DNA from: Pseudohalioglobus lutimaris
GTDB taxonomy: Bacteria > Pseudomonadota > Gammaproteobacteria > Pseudomonadales > Halieaceae
Direction of reading: 5' to 3'
Length of the DNA stretch: 64,000 nt
Assembly (NCBI RefSeq): GCF_002866825.1
Contig: NZ_PKUS01000018.1
Coordinates: 1 to 64,000, forward strand
Of the stretch, positions 62,447 through 64,000 are shown piece by piece. Each line of letters opens with the position of its first letter. Position 1 is the stretch's first letter. The notes under the pieces are model-generated. The model did not search any database. It was not told the origin of the DNA and worked only from the letters and a program-made list of their open reading frames with translations. The translations under genes were made by a program, and so were the position numbers.

Positions 62447-63492
62447 TGATGAACAAACTGCTGCTTCCCCTGGCTGCCGTAGCGCTACTGTTAGCAATGA
62501 TGGCGTGGATGGCGGGGTATTTCAGTGAAAAAATTGAACCCGGTCTGGCGCAACCGGCCACTGCGAACACTGCCGATGCAGTTGAAGTGCGCCGTGAGGT
62601 GGCGACGTTCACCGAGCCGGTACCGGCATCGGTAGAAGCAAAGGAGGCGACGATCATATCTTCACGATTGTTGGCTCGCATCACCTCGATCAACGTTCGC
62701 GCCGGTGATTATGTAGAGGAAGGGCAGTTGCTGCTGGAACTGGAGCAGGCCGACCTGCTTGCCCGTGCCCAGCAGGCACGGGACCGGGTTCAGTCAGTGG
62801 AGGCGAGGATGCGAGAGGCGCAGCAGAACCTCGACCGCAGTGAGGCGTTGCACAAGCGGGGTCTGATTGCGGTGGCGGCACGTGATGCCGCCCGCGCTGA
62901 TGCCGCCGCCCTCGAGGCAGACCTTTCCTCAGCGCGTCAGTCGCTGCAGGAGGCAGAGGCCGCAGTGGGCTTCAGCGAAATCCGCTCGCCGATTGCAGGC
63001 CGGGTAGTTGATCGTTTCGCAGAACCCGGTGATACCGCCTCTCCGGGCGCCAAACTGCTTTCTCTTTATAATCCGTTTTCACTCTGGGTAGAGGCAAGAG
63101 TGCGAGAGCAGTTGGCGTTGTCGCTGGAAATGGGTCAGACCCTGACTGTTGAAGTGCCCTCTTTGGGCAAAACCCTGGATGCGAGAATCGAGGAGATCGT
63201 ACCGGCAGCAGACCCCGGTTCGCGCAGCTTTCTGGTGAAGGCAGTTCTGCCCAGTGAAAAAAACCTGCTACCGGGTATGTACGCCCGGATGCTGGTGCCT
63301 GCTGGCGAGCGCGTGCGAATGCTGGTCCCTGCAGACCGCGTAGCGCAGGTGGGGCAGTTGGATGTGGTGTGGGTGGCGCAAGAGGGTACTGTGGTGCGCC
63401 GCTTTGTTCGGCTGGGCCGACCTGCGGGGCAGGATATGGTCGAAGTGGTCAGCGGGCTCGCTGAGGGCGAACGGGTGATGCCGCGCCCCTGA
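62446..63492 (+). CDS. RND efflux periplasmic adaptor (membrane fusion protein)
   Basis: 348 residues. The ATG overlaps the permease stop by one base, and GGAGG lies 7 bases before it. An N-terminal membrane anchor (LLLPLAAVALLLAMMAWMAGYF) leads to a lipoyl-like domain (SRLLARITSINVRAGDYVEEGQLL), an alpha-hairpin (90-160), the second lipoyl half (FSEIRSPIAGRVVDRFAEPGDTASPG) and a beta-barrel. It bridges the pump and the outer-membrane channel. Confidence 0.94.
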   Translation: MMNKLLLPLAAVALLLAMMAWMAGYFSEKIEPGLAQPATANTADAVEVRREVATFTEPVPASVEAKEATIISSRLLARITSINVRAGDYVEEGQLLLELEQADLLARAQQARDRVQSVEARMREAQQNLDRSEALHKRGLIAVAARDAARADAAALEADLSSARQSLQEAEAAVGFSEIRSPIAGRVVDRFAEPGDTASPGAKLLSLYNPFSLWVEARVREQLALSLEMGQTLTVEVPSLGKTLDARIEEIVPAADPGSRSFLVKAVLPSEKNLLPGMYARMLVPAGERVRMLVPADRVAQVGQLDVVWVAQEGTVVRRFVRLGRPAGQDMVEVVSGLAEGERVMPRP

Positions 63493-63535
63493 TCACCATG
63501 CAAAAGATGGCGACCAGGTTCACGGTATTCGATAG

Positions 63536-64000
63536 TTATTCGTCGAGGAAGCTGCGCAGGTAATCAGAACGGGTCGGATGGCGCAGCTTGCGCAGTGCCT
63601 TGGCCTCGATCTGGCGGATACGCTCACGGGTGACATCAAACTGTTTGCCCACTTCTTCCAGGGTGTGGTCAGTGTTCATGTCGATACCGAAACGCATGCG
63701 CAGTACCTTGGCTTCGCGCGCGGTGAGGCCCGCCAGCACTTCCTTGGTGGCTTCCTGAAGGCCTTGCCCTGTCGCGGAGTCGACCGGCGAGGAGATGGTG
63801 CTGTCCTCGATAAAGTCGCCCAGGTGAGAATCTTCATCATCACCGATAGGGGTCTCCATCGAAATCGGTTCCTTGGCGATCTTCAGCACCTTGCGCACCT
63901 TGTCTTCCGGCATATCCATGCGCTCGCCCAGTTCTTCGGGTGTCGGCTCGCGACCCATCTCCTGCAGCATCTGGCGGGAGATACGATTGAGCTTGTTAAT
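63536..64000 (-). CDS. rpoD: RNA polymerase sigma-70 factor RpoD, C-terminal part
   Basis: The last 154 residues; the gene continues beyond the right edge, with the frame open to base 64000. Region 3 ([47 protein letters not shown]) and region 4 are almost as in E. coli, including [20 protein letters not shown] and the -35-binding helix [20 protein letters not shown], ending RSFLDE. This is the housekeeping sigma factor and the best taxonomic marker in the window. Confidence 0.98.
   Translation of the reverse strand: MNKLNRISRQMLQEMGREPTPEELGERMDMPEDKVRKVLKIAKEPISMETPIGDDEDSHLGDFIEDSTISSPVDSATGQGLQEATKEVLAGLTAREAKVLRMRFGIDMNTDHTLEEVGKQFDVTRERIRQIEAKALRKLRHPTRSDYLRSFLDE

Noticed and set aside
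1-64000. CRISPR array or cas genes
   Set aside because: No regularly spaced repeats of 24-40 bases with unique spacers, and no Cas proteins were seen on either strand.

Overview
The window reads as chromosome of a moderately GC-rich gammaproteobacterium. The evidence is the C-terminal end of a typical gammaproteobacterial RpoD at the right edge, a CAT-anticodon tRNA, and many envelope and oxidative genes (arylsulfatase, PhoD, M1 peptidase, P450, fasciclin protein). This mix suggests a marine heterotroph of the Halieaceae/Cellvibrionales type, but that is an inference from gene content only.

Positions 1-1366: the right end of an IS256-family element that has cut off the 3' end of a small conserved gene. 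Positions 1367-25769: a genomic island inserted in the 3' half of the tRNA gene at 25722-25798. A 48-bp exact direct repeat (1367-1414 and 25722-25769) marks its ends. About 46 further bases next to both copies are also related, which hints at tandem islands at this site. The island holds a tyrosine integrase (7501-8709), a leftward accessory/replication block (9255-13325: P-loop ATPase, DUF1413-like proteins, unknowns), an ArdB/KlcA antirestriction protein, several small unknown genes, a protein with a histone-H1-like tail and a small secreted Cys-repeat protein. Next come a membrane-anchored coiled-coil protein, a complete type I restriction-modification system (hsdR-hsdM-hsdS) and a coupled pair of unknown genes (347 aa cytosolic plus 178 aa four-helix membrane protein) that looks like a defence cassette. 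The left part carries a secreted FN3/thrombospondin-3/alpha-beta-hydrolase protein, a DUF429 protein and a frameshifted gene. No conjugation or phage structural genes are seen.

Positions 25800-43800 are chromosomal: MgtC-like protein, serine beta-lactamase-like esterase, M1 aminopeptidase, a D-2-hydroxyacid dehydrogenase with a signal peptide, arylsulfatase, two envelope lipoproteins, FeS photolyase, a leftward run of P450 / membrane HEXXH protein / dihydrodipicolinate-reductase-like / F420-type reductase genes, pterin dehydratase, MOSC protein, an AlkB plus Nei repair pair, and a dehalogenase-like hydrolase.

Positions 44000-51534 hold a rightward block with an archaeal flavour: HerA-like ATPase, DUF211, VIT-like TIGR00267 protein, calcium-type P-ATPase, NfeD protease and slipin. 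Then follow DUF6498, amphi-Trp, a TPR/O-GlcNAc-transferase-like protein, PhoD and a fasciclin protein. The last cluster (58162-63492) is a sulfur-type regulon: a BigR/SqrR-like ArsR regulator with a clear promoter, a sulfide:quinone reductase reduced to a deletion remnant, a DUF2892 protein, and an RND pump with its adaptor. rpoD (partial) closes the window.
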